Shown piece after piece: positions 11,152-23,349 of a DNA stretch of 64,000 nucleotides. This DNA comes from Patiria miniata (taxonomy: Eukaryota > Echinodermata > Asteroidea > Valvatida > Asterinidae): contig NW_024037047.1 of assembly GCF_015706575.1 (NCBI RefSeq), positions 5,832,632-5,896,631 on the forward strand, written 5' to 3'. A model generated the notes under the pieces. It ran no database searches, was not told the DNA's origin, and was given only the letters and a program-made list of their open reading frames with translations. Positions within the stretch are counted from its first letter, which is position 1; each line of letters begins with the position of its first letter. Position numbers and translations under genes: made by a program.

Positions 11152-12708
11152 GTAAGGACTGTTTTGTAAAAGATTTGTTGTCATGCTTGTTTGCTTAAGT
11201 GCTAAATATGTTCAGGAGATTTTTTTTCAACAGTGCGTCTGTTTGTTTGCTTGAGTGATACCTTTTTGTCTGTTGTGGTAACAAAATCACTGAAAGAAAA
11301 AACTCAGGAGTTATGCATTTATCAGAAGCGGTTCCCGGTTTGAATGAAGACTATTCACATCTTTGTTTTTCTTCTGTTCTTGAGCCTTTTGATATGTCAA
11401 TAAGTTTGCATGTATACCTGAGCCAGAAACATCATTTAATTCTTTGAAAGGCTAATCCCATTTGATTATTTTATTTTAATGTATACATCATGAAATCAGA
11501 AACAAACATGCTGTGAAAACATTTATATTTAAGCAGAATGGAATTCAGCCTCCAAAACGTGAAATAGAAAACTGCATGGAAACAATTATGATTATTCTTA
11601 GATTTGAAATGCACTGTGTTGAAATGATACATGGGTGAGTGAAAACAAAATGTAACCAGGCCATTTACGCATTGTATTATAATTTATGTACATTGTGCAC
11701 ACATTGTACATGTTTGTGTCCATCTTTCAGGCGTGTCTATTTAGCCATATTAACAATAATGACTTTTGTAATAACCTGCTTCACTGAAACTACCAGCATA
11801 TTACCAATTTTTTTATTTTATTAATAATGGTTACCTCCCCAATTAAACATCCCCTTTTATTTTTAGCATTTTTTTTTTTTTTTTGCTTGTGGTTGTTTTT
11901 CTATATTTGTCCCTCACATTATTATTATTATTAATGCAAAGTCACAAATTGAAAACATTCAGAAGCAAATAATAAAAATAAACCCACCATACATGTACAC
12001 GTATTTCAGGGGAAAATGCACCCCCCCCCCCCCAAAAAAAAAAAAACATAATACAAAACAGGACAAGATAAGACACAAAAAAGAGGACCTAACAAAAATG
12101 TATGTGTAATTTACACATTATGAATTAGTTGTGAAGGGGACAATAAACATATCATTTCTCTGGAAGGGCCAAACATTCTCTTAATCAACATGATCAGTCT
12201 TCAGTGGATTATACATGTAATGAGCACTTGGCAAAACCAGCAGTCAATCAAATGTCTTTGAGTGTCCACTTGTGTACGAGCGGTGAAATATGCAGAGGAC
12301 TGCGAGAGAGAATTAGCATAGTGGGGGTGGAATAGTTTACCCATGGATCTGAATTGGAACCGGGGTAATTTTCCGAAATGATAATCAGTTAAATAGAAAT
12401 AATGTTTGTGTTAGTTTAGTAGGGCTGAGATGTCAGGATTTTAGTGAGGATTTATAAAAACGGTTTTAACCTTTTTAAACCAATAACACACAACAAACTT
12501 GCGCAGGGGAGACTTTTTATTTCAAAGTAAAATCATGTACATACCGGTTCTTAATAACCCTAACAGTCCTGAATCCTCTAATTTCAATATGATTTTGCAC
12601 AACAAAGTTTTTGGCCCCTTGAAAATCCAAATGTGGCAGTAAAAGTTTGAGATGAACCTACATGTTGTATTTGGTCACAAAAAAAATCAGTCAGGTCGGG
12701 TTTAAAAC
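11152..12708. other. gene-free intergenic DNA
   Basis: AT-rich, with a T run at 11871-11884, ATT triplets near 11921 and a poly-C/poly-A tract at 12020-12047. No gene recognised. Confidence 0.35.
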
Positions 12709-12711
12709 TTA

Positions 12712-13092
12712 GGCCAAAAAAAAAAAGTCTCCGGTTTCTGGTATGCGCGCGCGTCGCCGTAGCCATGCGCGTCGGCAAAATGAAAAGGTTTTTTTTCAAT
12801 GAAAGATGATGTCTCAAAACCGCCAAACTTACTGGTTTGACTGGAATTCTGCTGCTGCGCAATTTCAACGTGTTTTTAGATGGGGTTATGATCGAGAATA
12901 AGCTTTATGTGGCCTCTCTGGACTCCCATATATTTGCACTAAGTTTAGTCGGGCACCATTTGCAGTCATCAGCCGACATTTGAAGCAAATTTGAAGCAAA
13001 AAAGTCGGGTAAAAAAAAAAAAAAAGCCACGTCGCCGCACCACTTTTTGGACAAGCTCCATACCAGAAACCGGAGACTTTTTTGGGGGGGCC
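12712..13092. mobile_element. Harbinger-like MITE (TTA target), copy A
   Basis: Flanked by the 3-bp duplication TTA (12709-12711 and 13093-13095). The ends are inverted: GGCC, an A run, then GTCTCCGGTTTCTGGTATG, mirrored by CATACCAGAAACCGGAGAC, a T/G run and GGCC. Inside the left end is a CpG-rich GCGCGCGCGTCGCCG block. GGCC-type ends with a TWA target fit PIF/Harbinger. Copies: 47792-47864 (truncated), 56902-57256 (diverged), 60744-61112 (inverted). Confidence 0.8.
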
Positions 13093-13095
13093 TTA

Positions 13096-14235
13096 TGGAA
13101 GAATGCATTTTTATTCCTCCATGGGTTACCCTAAATGCAATTTGTTTTTTTGTGTCGAACAATTTAGCAATCAAGGAATATTTTCTTTTAATCCTTATTG
13201 TACAGGTACAATGTACATACATGTACTGTGCATGGTAGTTATTAAAGCCATTTCCCAGGCATTTTGGCTAGGAACATACATTCTACAGTGTATTTAAATC
13301 TTAACTAAAGTGAAGGAACCCGATGGCACATTCTTTTTACTGACAGCTTTCAAGGGACATTCATTCTGCTGTAAATGTCCCTTGCCTCTGGCTTGATTCC
13401 ATCTACAACCCCCCCCCCCCCCTCCCACCCACATCTTGGAAAAGAATCAACAGAATTTCTGACTTCAGTTTATGCAGTGGCAAAACTCGCTTGATAACTA
13501 TGGACCAGAGGATATTACAGTAAAAGAGAATCTCTGTTTGGATGAAATCTTTCTAAGATGCAAGTAAGGATGTGACGTTTACACGTTTAAATGAAAACAA
13601 TTTGAAATCCGTTTAAAAAATTTCCAAAAACCGAATTATAAAAAGGCATAGAAGATCTACGTTGACTTTTCACACAGTTTTCTTTGAGTTAAACGTACAT
13701 GTACATAGCGCAAATAATTAATGATGTTGTTTTCAAACCTATTTAATTTACAAAACCTTTGCAGCACTTCAATATTACATTCGGGGCACACCTATGTACA
13801 ATTTAGTTCAGTTTTTACTTTTTCAATGACTGCCATTGTTGATTAATCATGTCAATCACACTGGTCTGCAAACATAATAAGCATGTGTAAGCATGTGAAT
13901 AGCTAAACATTTAAACGGTTCTTAAAATTTTAGCTAATCATTTACAAAAATAAACACAAAGTCACATCCTACCCGTAGCTAGATGCAAGGAGTTGGTTCG
14001 CTTTCATTCGTGCATGTCTTTGCTGTGATCAAAATGTTATAACAGCTTGTGTTTCCAAGGCAAGGTTTTCAGTGGATTTAGACATTTTGCCTGCACCGTT
14101 TGGGACTGTATTGGAAAACATGTACTGTACACAAGTCTGTGTGGACCTTTAGCCGTTACAGACCGGAGGCACCCAACCTATAGTGAAGGCAAGGAGTGGT
14201 CTATACTACATGTAGCTATTGGGATAACATTGGTT
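13096..14235. other. gene-free intergenic DNA
   Basis: A poly-C tract at 13410-13422 and AT-rich unique sequence. The segment near 13316-13345 (GAACCCGATGGCACA) resembles the 20.9-21.4 kb minisatellite unit. No gene recognised. Confidence 0.35.
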
Positions 14236-14243
14236 GCTGTTTT

Positions 14244-14604
14244 GGGGCCGTATCATAAGTCCGACGCCTCATAGGTCCGACGCCTCATAAGTCCAAAATT
14301 TCGGACTAATGAGGCGTCGGACTTATGAGGCATAACATTAATTTATTCCGCCTCATAGGTCCGACGCCTCATAAGTCCGACGCCTCATAAGTCCGACAAC
14401 GGAAAAACGAGGCGTTTAATTTGTCGGACTTACGAGGCGTCGGAGCTATGAGGCGTCGGAGCTATGAGGCGTCGGACTTATGAGGCGTCGGACCTATCAG
14501 GCGTCGGACTTACATGTATGGGCCTTTATTTGGTTGGGGGATACAATTTTGTCGGACTTATGAGGCGTCGGACCTATGAGGCGTTGGACTTATGAGCGGA
14601 CCCC
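14244..14604. mobile_element. 16-bp-unit DNA element, copy 2
   Basis: The longest copy, 361 bp, with the same ends as copy 1 and extra tandem units in the right half. The exact 8-bp duplication GCTGTTTT flanks it (14236-14243 and 14605-14612). A TACATGTA insertion interrupts one unit near 14513. Confidence 0.85.
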
Positions 14605-14678
14605 GCTGTTTTTCATCTCAGTTTTTCCTTTTTCTGTTGTCTAATTAGCTACGGTAGCTGTGAACCAATTTTGGTGTA

Positions 14679-14911
14679 GTCTTGGTCTAACACTGGATTT
14701 GGATAATGTTCGTTTACGTACAGGTGGTCCCTAGCAAGCTACCCGCCTAGCATGCTACGCAGCGGAACGACATCAATGGTTGAGGGCGCTATCAACAAGA
14801 CAAACCAAATCGCCGATAGCGCCCTCTACTGTTGATGTCGTTCGGCTGCAGAGCGCGCCAGGCAGCCGGTACGTAAACGAACATAAACCAAATCCAGTCT
14901 TGGACCAAGAC
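14679..14911. mobile_element. TA-flanked inverted-repeat MITE
   Basis: Long inverted arms: GTCTTGGTC, CTGGATTTGG and GTTCGTTTACGTAC at the left recur inverted at the right. A second inner palindrome pairs GAGGGCGCTATC with GATAGCGCCCTC. A TA dinucleotide flanks each end (14677-14678, 14912-14913), as for Tc1/mariner MITEs. No coding sequence. Confidence 0.65.
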
Positions 14912-15436
14912 TAATTTTGGTGCAGCGTGTATGTACTGCATGAGGACTAGCAAAACGGAATCCATGTTGCTAACATTTTGTCTGACCAGTTGTGCCATTG
15001 AATCCATCACTAGTTCGTCACAAGTAAGTCCAGTCACAAGTAAAAGGGGAAGAACAATAACAAAAGTTATCACAGTTTATTTGAATACTTGTATAAGGCC
15101 GCTTCCGAGGACTAGAAGGATCTGATTTTCTCCCTTTGTGTGTTGGTCCTCGGGCGTTGTTCACCCAGGACACAATTAAATCAGTGTGTTAATTAACAGT
15201 ATGCCCTAGATTTGTCTTTTTTTTGAACTGGGTACAGCCTCTCAATCCTGGACCCGACCTGGCTTGGATTTTACCCATGTTGGATTAATGCTAGTGTTGG
15301 ATTGCTGCTAGTGTGAATAGACTTCCCGAAATCTCTGTGTTGAAACCGGATATTTTTGGAGATTTTTGTCCGTGTAATCCCCTGGTTGCTGTGAAGATTC
15401 CTTCTTTTACACTTTTGTAGTTGACTCCATCCCAAG

Positions 15437-15835
15437 TCTATCACAAGTCGGGTCACAATTGTGACCAAACTTCAGTGGCGGCGCCAGACTCTAAAATCAA
15501 ACTAAAAGAAAACTGGGTTGGGGGGGGGGGGGGGGCAAGGAAAATACTGGTGGGGGGGGGGGGGGGGGGAATTGTGTCTTCAATGCCTTGGGAGTTGGTA
15601 TTGGATGACTTGTGATGGACTTGAGAAGATATTCCATCACAAGTCCATCACAAATCGGGTCACAATTGTGACCAAACTTCAGTGGCGATGCCAGACTCTA
15701 AAATCAAACTAAAAGAAAACTGGGGGGGGGGGGGGGGGGGGGGGGGGCAAGGAAAATACTGGGGGGGGGGATTGTGTCTTCAATGCCTTGGGAGTTGGTA
15801 TTGGATGACTTGGGATGGACTTGAGAAGATTGGAC
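15437..15835. repeat. two-copy tandem duplication (about 200 bp unit)
   Basis: The unit starts near GGGTCACAATTGTGACCA, runs through a long G tract and GGAAAATACTGG, and ends GGATGACTTG(T/G)GATGGACTTG. Copy 1 is about 15437-15630 and copy 2 about 15655-15830. They differ mainly in G-tract length. The palindrome TCACAATTGTGA starts each unit. Confidence 0.8.
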
Positions 15836-16187
15836 AACACTGCAGATGCAACATGAATCAGCTACGTGTACTACACATGTACATGCAGGTTTAGTTTGTG
15901 TGTCGAACCTTTTTTTTCTGTGATTATAAGCGCAGGCCTTCCAGTAGGTTGCTGTTTGATGTTTGATTCTTTGGGCCTATATCTGTCATCTGATTGGCCA
16001 AGTACGGTACATACACATTTATAAACAAAGCTAGCAGCTCCTAGTGCATATCTGCATATTTATGTATTTTCTTTATACTGGGCGGCCCATTCAGTCCTTT
16101 TATCAGAACTGATCTCCCATGGGTCCCAGTAGGAGTAATAATACATAAAACATGATTTGAACATAACTTTTTTTAAATCGAATTGTT

Positions 16188-16525
16188 GGGCCGTATCATA
16201 AGTCCGACGCCTTATAGGTCAGAAATTTCGGACTTATGAGGCGTCGGACCTGTGAGGCATAAAATGTATTTATTCCGCCTCATAGGTCCGACGCCTCATA
16301 AGTCCGACGCCTCATAAGTCCGACAAATTAAACGCCTCGTTCTTCCGTTGTCGGACTTATGAGGCGTCGGACTTATGAGGCGTCAGACCTATGAGGCGTC
16401 GGACTTATGAGGCGTCGGACCTTTGAGGCGTCGGACTTATGGGCCTTTATTTGGTTAGGGGATGCGATTTTGTCGGACGTATGAGGCGTCGGACCTTTGA
16501 GGCGTCGGACTTATGAGCGGACCCC
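16188..16525. mobile_element. 16-bp-unit DNA element, copy 3
   Basis: 338 bp, same ends as copy 1 (one G shorter at the left). The exact duplication GAATTGTT flanks it (16180-16187 and 16526-16533). The interior has the same units and the GGGCCTTTATTTGGT segment. Confidence 0.85.
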
Positions 16526-16533
16526 GAATTGTT

Positions 16534-16980
16534 AATGAACTTGACCTGCACAAGTTTATCATGACCAAAATGTGCAGGCCAGTCTTTGACATCCATTCTG
16601 AGATAATGCAAAGGTAACTCTACTTATTGAATCTAGAAAATATTAATTTTACCACATGATTCCAAACAAAATTGCTATGCAGAAACAAAATCTGTTCCGA
16701 AGATATCAATTGCCTGACAGGATAATGAAACAGATATATTCATTTTTGTGTGGCCCAATACCCTACCTGCTGATGTACACGTGTATGGCAACATATGGTT
16801 GGCACTCACCCCATGTACATTGTACGTTAGTGGAAATTGTGAGAGGGTGACTAATAAAACAGAGCTCTCACCACTTTGCATATTAACCCTAACCCTTGGG
16901 TATATTTACTAGAAAGTATCCTGAATCTGCCAAAATCCATCAATTTTGCCATGTAAAAAAATGTTAGTCGGGCCAGTGAA
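16534..16980. other. gene-free intergenic DNA
   Basis: No gene recognised. Short open frames on both strands around 16656-16881 are shadows of each other without domains. Confidence 0.35.
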
Positions 16981-16984
16981 TCCA

Positions 16985-17250
16985 TCAGAATCCACCAGTT
17001 AGCCGGGAGTAAATCTGTTGAGATCGTGAATCCATCAAAGTCCTCCAACTGCTCAATATGGAGGTATCCTAAATCCATCAAAATCCTGTAGTACAGCTAG
17101 GCTTCATGTCCTGAATCCATCAAAATCCTGTAGTACTTCTAGGCTTCATGTCCTGAATCCATCAAAACTCCCCAACTTGTTCAATATGGAGGTATCCTGA
17201 ATCCACCGAAATCCCCCGAAACAGAGATTTTGATTTTGATGGATTCAGGT
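16985..17250. repeat. GAATCCATCAAAATCC-type tandem repeats
   Basis: At least five imperfect repeats of CCTGAATCCATCAAAATCC with spacer GTAGTAC.TCTAGGCTTCATG, ending in the inverted form TTTTGATGGATTCAGG at 17231-17248. Arms of both orientations make this a fold-back cluster. Confidence 0.6.
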
Positions 17251-18680
17251 ATGTTAAGGTTAAAGGCTGCATGATTCGGTATAGCTCATTCTATGAATTT
17301 GAGAAAGAACTGCTGAAACAAATTTGAGTTGTAGAGCTATATTGTACATTATCTTCGAGTAAACCTGAATCCTCGATCCTGATTGTCAATCCATGGCAAC
17401 AAACCGTGCTACATTATCCCATGTGTGTAGCATATGGCTCATACCACACTCCGCATGTTACGATATTCTAAGATGTGCGCGCCATTCCTATTTCACGTAC
17501 GTGTAATAGGATAGCCATTGAAAAGTTTGTGTACAGCATGTGCATGCTCGTTCCAACTTTACGATGCTTCATGTTTGCTTGAAGATGAATTCGTCATCCC
17601 ACTCGTGCTCGTGGGACACGGAAAATGTAGTGTGTTTGCATCCCACATAGCACTCAGCATGTGGGACACAGACGCACAACATTATTCTGTGTTCCACTTA
17701 CATGTACACTTGTGGGATTACTTGTGGTGTGGATATTTGAGTGAAGGCGTGCCCCTGCGATGGGGGGGGGGGGGCAGGGGCATGCCGCCGCCTCCTCCAT
17801 TCTAAAGCAATTTGAGAATAAATGTTGGAACTTTGGGTGATTTTTTTTTATATTTGGCCCCATTTTACGAATATATCCTAAAAGAATTCAGCGGCTGAAA
17901 GGGAATGGGGGGGGGGGTGCAATCTAGATCCACTCCTGGTGTCATCCACTGTTCATGCACAGAGTGATCAAACTTGCATGTTGTTTGACCCACGTGTACA
18001 GTCTGTGACAAACTCAAGACAGTTATATGAAGCCTGTCTAACCCTCTAAGAAAGTACAGCTTCCTCACCTGAGAACCCATTATAATATGAAAGGCGATAT
18101 TCAAGCTCATTTGTAGTTTGCCACAAGAAGCTAGTCACATCTCTAACACCAGTTTGTACCTCAAGTGTGAACTTTATCCAAGAACATGTTCCTTAGGGAT
18201 TGAGGGTTTCAAGCCCCGTGCTTAAATTTACATTCACATCTAGACTACACACATGTTTACGTTACATACCTAGTGTGGACATTCCTTTGTTTTTGTTTAG
18301 TTAAGAAAAAGCTGTGAAAAAAACTCATTTTACTCACACTGTGAAAACTCTTTCAACGCAATTTTTTTTTCTAAGATTCCCTTGAGTGTTTCTCTTCATT
18401 TTGCGACGACGGATAACCTAACCCTAAAATCCTCTAAACCTGTGTTCCAGAGAGGGGGAAACACTGTGTGGACTTGGCAAGTCCCCACAACGTCGCTTCT
18501 ACCTGGTTTGGACTTCATTTGTTCGGAAGTCGACACAGTGAATGTAATTCTTGTCCACACATACACCTATACATAGTACGCACCTAAAATACTACAGTGT
18601 ATAGTACCAGTACCTACTGTAAATCCCCCAACCCCGTTGAACAGTTAAGACGAGGAAAGCTGGTTCCAGTGTGAACAAAA
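17251..18680. other. gene-free intergenic DNA
   Basis: Contains G tracts at 17761-17773 and 17907-17916. No recognised gene. The open frame at 17518-17805 is cysteine-rich at its start but has no signal, domain or splice support I trust. Confidence 0.35.
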
Positions 18681-18686
18681 TTCATG

Positions 18687-18831
18687 CCTGCAACTATTTC
18701 TCGGATCATCCTTGTTTTTTATTTCACACAAGTTAGGGCCTACCGGTATGTATGCCATTAAAAACACTGTACAAAGTGTTGTAAAGATTGGAGTTTCCTT
18801 TTTTGTGTGTTAATTCGAAGTTGCATGCCTA
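18687..18831. repeat. GCATGCAACTT inverted-repeat element, copy 2
   Basis: Starts ATGCCTGCAACT and ends GAAGTTGCATGCCT, sharing GTAAAGATTGGAGTTTCC with 8166-8363. Short AAAATTC/AAAAATTC flanks may be a target-site duplication. Confidence 0.45.
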
Positions 18832-18985
18832 AAAATTCTATTCTTCCGAATGGCTCACTCTATTCACTCTTCCTCTGAGGAAGATAGAGTGGGCCATTCA
18901 GTAGAATGGAAAGTTGTTCGTAAGTGTTTCTTACATTGTACATATGTGCATGTGTTTGAGTTGTCAGTAAGTCAGTCAGTAACAC

Positions 18986-19324
18986 GGGGCCGTATCATAA
19001 GTCCGACGCCTCATAGGTCCGACGCCTCATAAGTCCAAAATTTCGGACTTATGAGGCGTCGGACCTATGAGGCATAAAATCTATTTATTCCGCCTCATAG
19101 GTCCGACGCCTCATAAGTCCGACGCCTCATAAGTCCGACAAATTAAACGCCTCGTTCTTCCGTTGTCGGACTTCTGAGGCGTCGGACTTATGAGGCGTCG
19201 GACCTATGAGGCGTCGGACCTTTGAGACGTCGGACTTATGGGCCTTTATTTGGTTAGGGATTGCGATTTTGTCGGACTTATGAGGCGTCGGACCTATGAG
19301 GCGTCGGACTTATGAGCGGACCCC
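18986..19324. mobile_element. 16-bp-unit DNA element, copy 4
   Basis: 339 bp with the same ends. The exact duplication AGTAACAC flanks it (18978-18985 and 19325-19332). Internally it is closest to copy 3. Confidence 0.85.
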
Positions 19325-19370
19325 AGTAACACACATGCACATGTGTACTAGGCTGATCTGGGACCAGCAA

Positions 19371-19695
19371 AGTTGTCCTCTCAGTCAAATCAATCAAGTG
19401 ACTGTTGTTAACAGCTAGAGCTCCCAGTCTACATGTACATGAAATGTACATAAAGCAGGATTGACTAGCTGTAAATGTTTATAATTTGATACAGCTATGT
19501 TTGGACTGTAGGTGATTGATAAGACAGCTGTGCCTACTACTTGCCTGCTTTTGTCTGTTGACTGAATTTGACTAGTCACATAGAGCTTGCTTAAAACATG
19601 ATCAGACTGTTACAGCGTTAGTGACTAGCATGTGCAAAAGGCATGGCAGTGAAGAGGATTGATTTTTTGACTGTCTTTGACTGTTCAGAAAGCTG
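19371..19695. repeat. diverged relative of the 780-1175 element
   Basis: Collinear with the first element over most of its length: AATCAATCAAGTGACTGTT, AACAGCTA...GAGCTCC, GACTGTAGGTGATTGATAAG and CTTGCCTGCTTTTGTCTG recur in the same order. The ends have decayed, so no flanking TTAA is visible. Confidence 0.6.
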
Positions 19696-19699
19696 TAGA

Positions 19700-20830
19700 G
19701 TTAATTTCTTTTAAAACGAAAATGGATAATGATTAATAAATCACTAACACATTTTGGTAGTACACCTCCCCAAAAGACAAACAGACAAAAGGAGATAAGC
19801 ATGCATGCTTAGAGGCAAGTAAGCAGGGAAGCTTATAGCAAGCAAACAAACAAGCAGACAAAACAGAAAGTGGGTTGCAGCTTTTGGGTACTTGGGCAAA
19901 TATTTTTATAGAGCTTAAAGCACAGAAGTTGGCTAAGCAGAAATTTGCTTAAGGAGAGCAGGTTTAATCAGACGCATTACTGCAGTGCATGTACAGTGGT
20001 TTTGAATAGTTCTTAGCTGATTACCCCCCCCCCCCCAAAAAAATATACAAGCTTCCAAGCATTTTTATTTCTACTTAGCAAAATAGCATAAAACTACTTT
20101 TTTGTAGTGACTTAATTATCTTTACTTTCATTTCATTTTGTTGACAAGCTTCTTCCTTCGACACCTGCTGTTAGCATTTCCGGCTGTCATCAAGTTACCT
20201 GAGACAGGTTGATGAGTGTCTTTCAGTGAGATAAGATCTCTCATCAGCCATCTCATCATGACAAGCATCGTCAGCAGCAGTAGCAGCACTGAAAGTCACC
20301 ATTTCAATCCTGTAATAAATTGCAAATTTAAAGGTTCTAGTTTAAAGGCACATTACAATTATAGTTTAAATCTAACCGAACTCAACCCATCAAAGTCCAA
20401 CAGCAGGTGTTGTTGAAATCTGTTAGAATGGGTACAGTACCCCTAAACTGATGGTCTTTTACATTGGGTTTGGCATATACCTCCAGAAACTAAGTCCAAC
20501 AGTGTGTGTGTACGATTTCCCATGTGGGTGTTGGAAATTGCCTGGATGGGTATGGTTTCTTGTAACTTATGCTAGGAGCTAGGGTTAATTAATATTTTTT
20601 TCTCTACCAATGGGATTTCATATAAATCACTGTATTCTGTGCTTTCTGAAGGTGTGCAAGAAAAATTCAAAAGCTCACTCAGATGGGACTCAAACCCACA
20701 ACCTCCTGCTTACTTGTACAGACATTTTGCCACTTGCCACGGGAAGTTTGATCAATCATTAGTCTAAGAACCTACCTGGATCTTTTGAAATCACCATTAT
20801 GGACAGGAACCAAGAGAAACAATGCTTGTA
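19700..20830. other. gene-free intergenic DNA
   Basis: A poly-C tract at 20026-20036 and AGCAG-type short repeats near 20272. A weak tRNA-like (minus-strand) B-box region, ACTCAAACCCACAACCTCCT, lies at 20688-20710 and may be a SINE remnant. No gene. Confidence 0.35.
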
Positions 20831-20835
20831 CTAAG

Positions 20836-21450
20836 GCTTTCAAGGGGCATCGATCAAGCCTCACGTAAAATAATAGTGGCTGGGCTCTACCTCCCTCAAT
20901 CCTACAAAATCATCCACTGTGCAGGAACCCAGTGGCACACTCTTTGTACTATCAAGTTTCAAGGGGCATCATTGCAGTAATAGTGGCTGGGCTCTACCTT
21001 CCTCAATCAGGCAAAATCCTCCCCTGTGCTTCCCTAGTGGCACACTCTTTGTACCTTCAAGAGGCATCATGCCCAAAGTACCGGTAATAGTGGCCGTGAT
21101 CTACCTTCCTCAATCCTACAAAATCCTCCACTGTGGAGGAACCCAGTGGCACACTCTTGGTACCTACCAAGTTTCAAGCCCCAAAGTAATAGTGGCCGTG
21201 CTGTACCTTCCTCAATCCTACAAAATCCTCCACTCTTGAGGAACCCAGTGGCACACTCTTTGCACCTGCCAAGTTTCAAGGGCATCAAGCCCCAAAGTAA
21301 TAGTGGCCGTGCTCTACCTCCTCAATCCTACAAAATCCTCCACCTTGGAGGAACCCAGTGGCACACTACCTACCAAGTTTCAAGGAGCATCAAGCCCCAT
21401 GTAAAATAAACGTGGCTGGGCTCTGCCTTCTTCAATCTGGTAAAATCCTT
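20836..21450. repeat. minisatellite, unit about 105 bp, about five units
   Basis: AACCCAGTGGCACACTCT recurs at about 20926, 21140, 21243 and 21352, with a variant near 21025. Each unit also has CAAGTTTCAAGG, GGCATCA, AATAGTGGC and AATCCTACAAAATCCTCCAC. Long open frames on both strands here are a consequence of the repeat, not genes. Confidence 0.85.
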
Positions 21451-21596
21451 CACAACCGCCCGGTGAATTGTGAAGGAAGAAGGGTTGTTGAAAGGACCAT
21501 CATTTTCAATTAAGGTGTCACAAAAGGTCTGAACTCTTTGGAAGCCTAATAAGAAGCCCTTTTTAAAAAATTGAATTGGTTATCAATTGTAGCATG

Positions 21597-21903
21597 CCAT
21601 GGTCCAGTGGTTACGGTGTTTGACTCATGTACGAAGGTGCGTGGGTTTGAGCCCTGCCAGGACCATGGTGCTTGTGTTCTTGGGCAAGACACTTACAATG
21701 TAACTACAATTGCCTCTCTCCACCCAGGAGTATAAATGGGTACCTGTGAGGGTTGGGGTCGGGGACCGATTGAGCACTGATATCAGTTGCCGCGTGGTCC
21801 CATGGCCTGATGAACGGGGTAATAGTTGTAAAGCGCTTTGAGATTGTTGATACGATGGAAAGCTCTATATACATGTAAGCATAATTATTATTATCAATAA
21901 TGT
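21597..21903 (+). mobile_element. tRNA-derived SINE, copy 1
   Basis: The head has an A-box-like TGGTCCAGTGGTTACGG and a B box GGTTTGAGCCC. The body is TTCTTGGGCAAGACACTTAC and CCACCCAGGAGTATAAATGG. The tail is AAAGCGCTTTGAGATTG...TATATA followed by ATT repeats. The head indicates pol III origin; the tail resembles a CR1/L2-type LINE 3' end and is shared with the next SINE and with 50205-50640. Confidence 0.8.
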
Positions 21904-22920
21904 TCATTTCCTTGCAGAGCTTTCAAAGAAATACTTTAAGCATGAATACAAGGTATCAGGGAGTTTAAAATATTTGTAAGTGAAACTTGTTTGGGGGGGG
22001 GGGGCAGTGAGGAATATTATGAAATGCATGCATGATTATTTGAAATGTACAGTACATCACTTTTGTCATACAAATCTTCATGATCATAAAAATATTTTGT
22101 CAATGTGCAAGCTACAAAAAAGAAATTGAATTATTTTTAGTAGTTTTGTTAAATAATTCCACTCCATCATTAGAGGTAGCTGCTGTAACTTTAGAATTTT
22201 GCGTGGATGGTTATTAACTTAGAGCATTACTGTATAACACAGGTAATTATAATTGGTCTGAACGGTCTGCATGGATGCACGACTGTTGCATCATACACGT
22301 GTAATTGAGAGGAATTGATAAGACATGAAACAGTACATGTACGTTGTGTGCACGTACATGTACTTGTACACATTTCAGCGCATTAAGCTCAGCACACAAC
22401 CAACAAACATTCACAGGGCTGACATTTTGAAACCTCTCCGATTGCATGGGGATTGTAATTGCTGGCAGACTGTCTCTCTCTCTCTCTGATTGGAGAATGT
22501 TCCCAACAGCGGTGTTCCGCCGCCACTGGCCATGTCAGTCTTTGAATGTATTTCAAGAATTTTACTCAGTAAAGGGAAATATTCGTGTGCCCTGCTCTAC
22601 ATAAATCGTGCATACTGTAAAGCCACAAGAAAATGGGACATTTTAAGACTTAAAAAGATTTTGTATACATTTTTTTTTCAATTCTTCATGGCAGACATGG
22701 GAATTAAAAAGAGGAAATCAGCTGATCTGAGAAAAAAACCTGCGGAATAAGGAAATCGAAATCGAAAGAAACTTTCCAAATAAAGTCCAAAACCATTTAA
22801 ACTGATGGGTTAGGTTTAGCCAAGGATGGACACCCTCTTTATAGCATTACAACTGACACGAAGTGTGGTAAGGGAGTCCACCTGGGCTACATGCATGTTA
22901 GGTTGTACTCTCTCCTTTGT

Positions 22921-23346
22921 GGGGTGCTGTGATCTGATGGTTACGGTGTTCGACTCGTGTGCCGTGGTACATGGGTTCGAATCCTGACCGTGGGAACATG
23001 GTGCTTGTGCTCTTGAGCAAGGCACTTTACCATTATTGCTTTGTCCTTCGGATGGGACGTGAAGCCCATTGGTCATGTGTGTTGTGTAATGCACATTAAA
23101 GAACCCAGTAACACTTGTCGCTAAGAGAAGGGGTTTGCCCTGGTGTTGCTGGCAGTGGCTGCAATGTGTGCCGCAGCACCTTGTAAACCCTTATAAGGTG
23201 CTACATAGTGGGTCTCATATTTCTCATAAACTTCATTTAACTTGTCTTGAATTATAGACATAATTTCCAGCGCCTTGAGTACCTAACTGTTGTTAGATAC
23301 GTGCACTATATAAGACTCCGGTATTATAATTATTATTATTATTGTT
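22921..23346 (+). mobile_element. tRNA-derived SINE, copy 2 (longer subfamily)
   Basis: The same head (GATGGTTACGGTGTTCGACT, B box GGTTCGAATCC) followed by CTTGAGCAAGGCACTTTACC, a body with GGATGGGACGTGAAGCCC and AAAGAACCCAGT, and the tail CAGCGCCTTGAG...ACTATATAAG then ATT repeats. It is about 120 bp longer than copy 1, so the two are subfamilies. Confidence 0.85.
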
Positions 23347-23349
23347 TAT

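Noticed and set aside
20919..21409. Overlapping long open frames on both strands
   Set aside because: They arise from the minisatellite period and have no domain or splice support.
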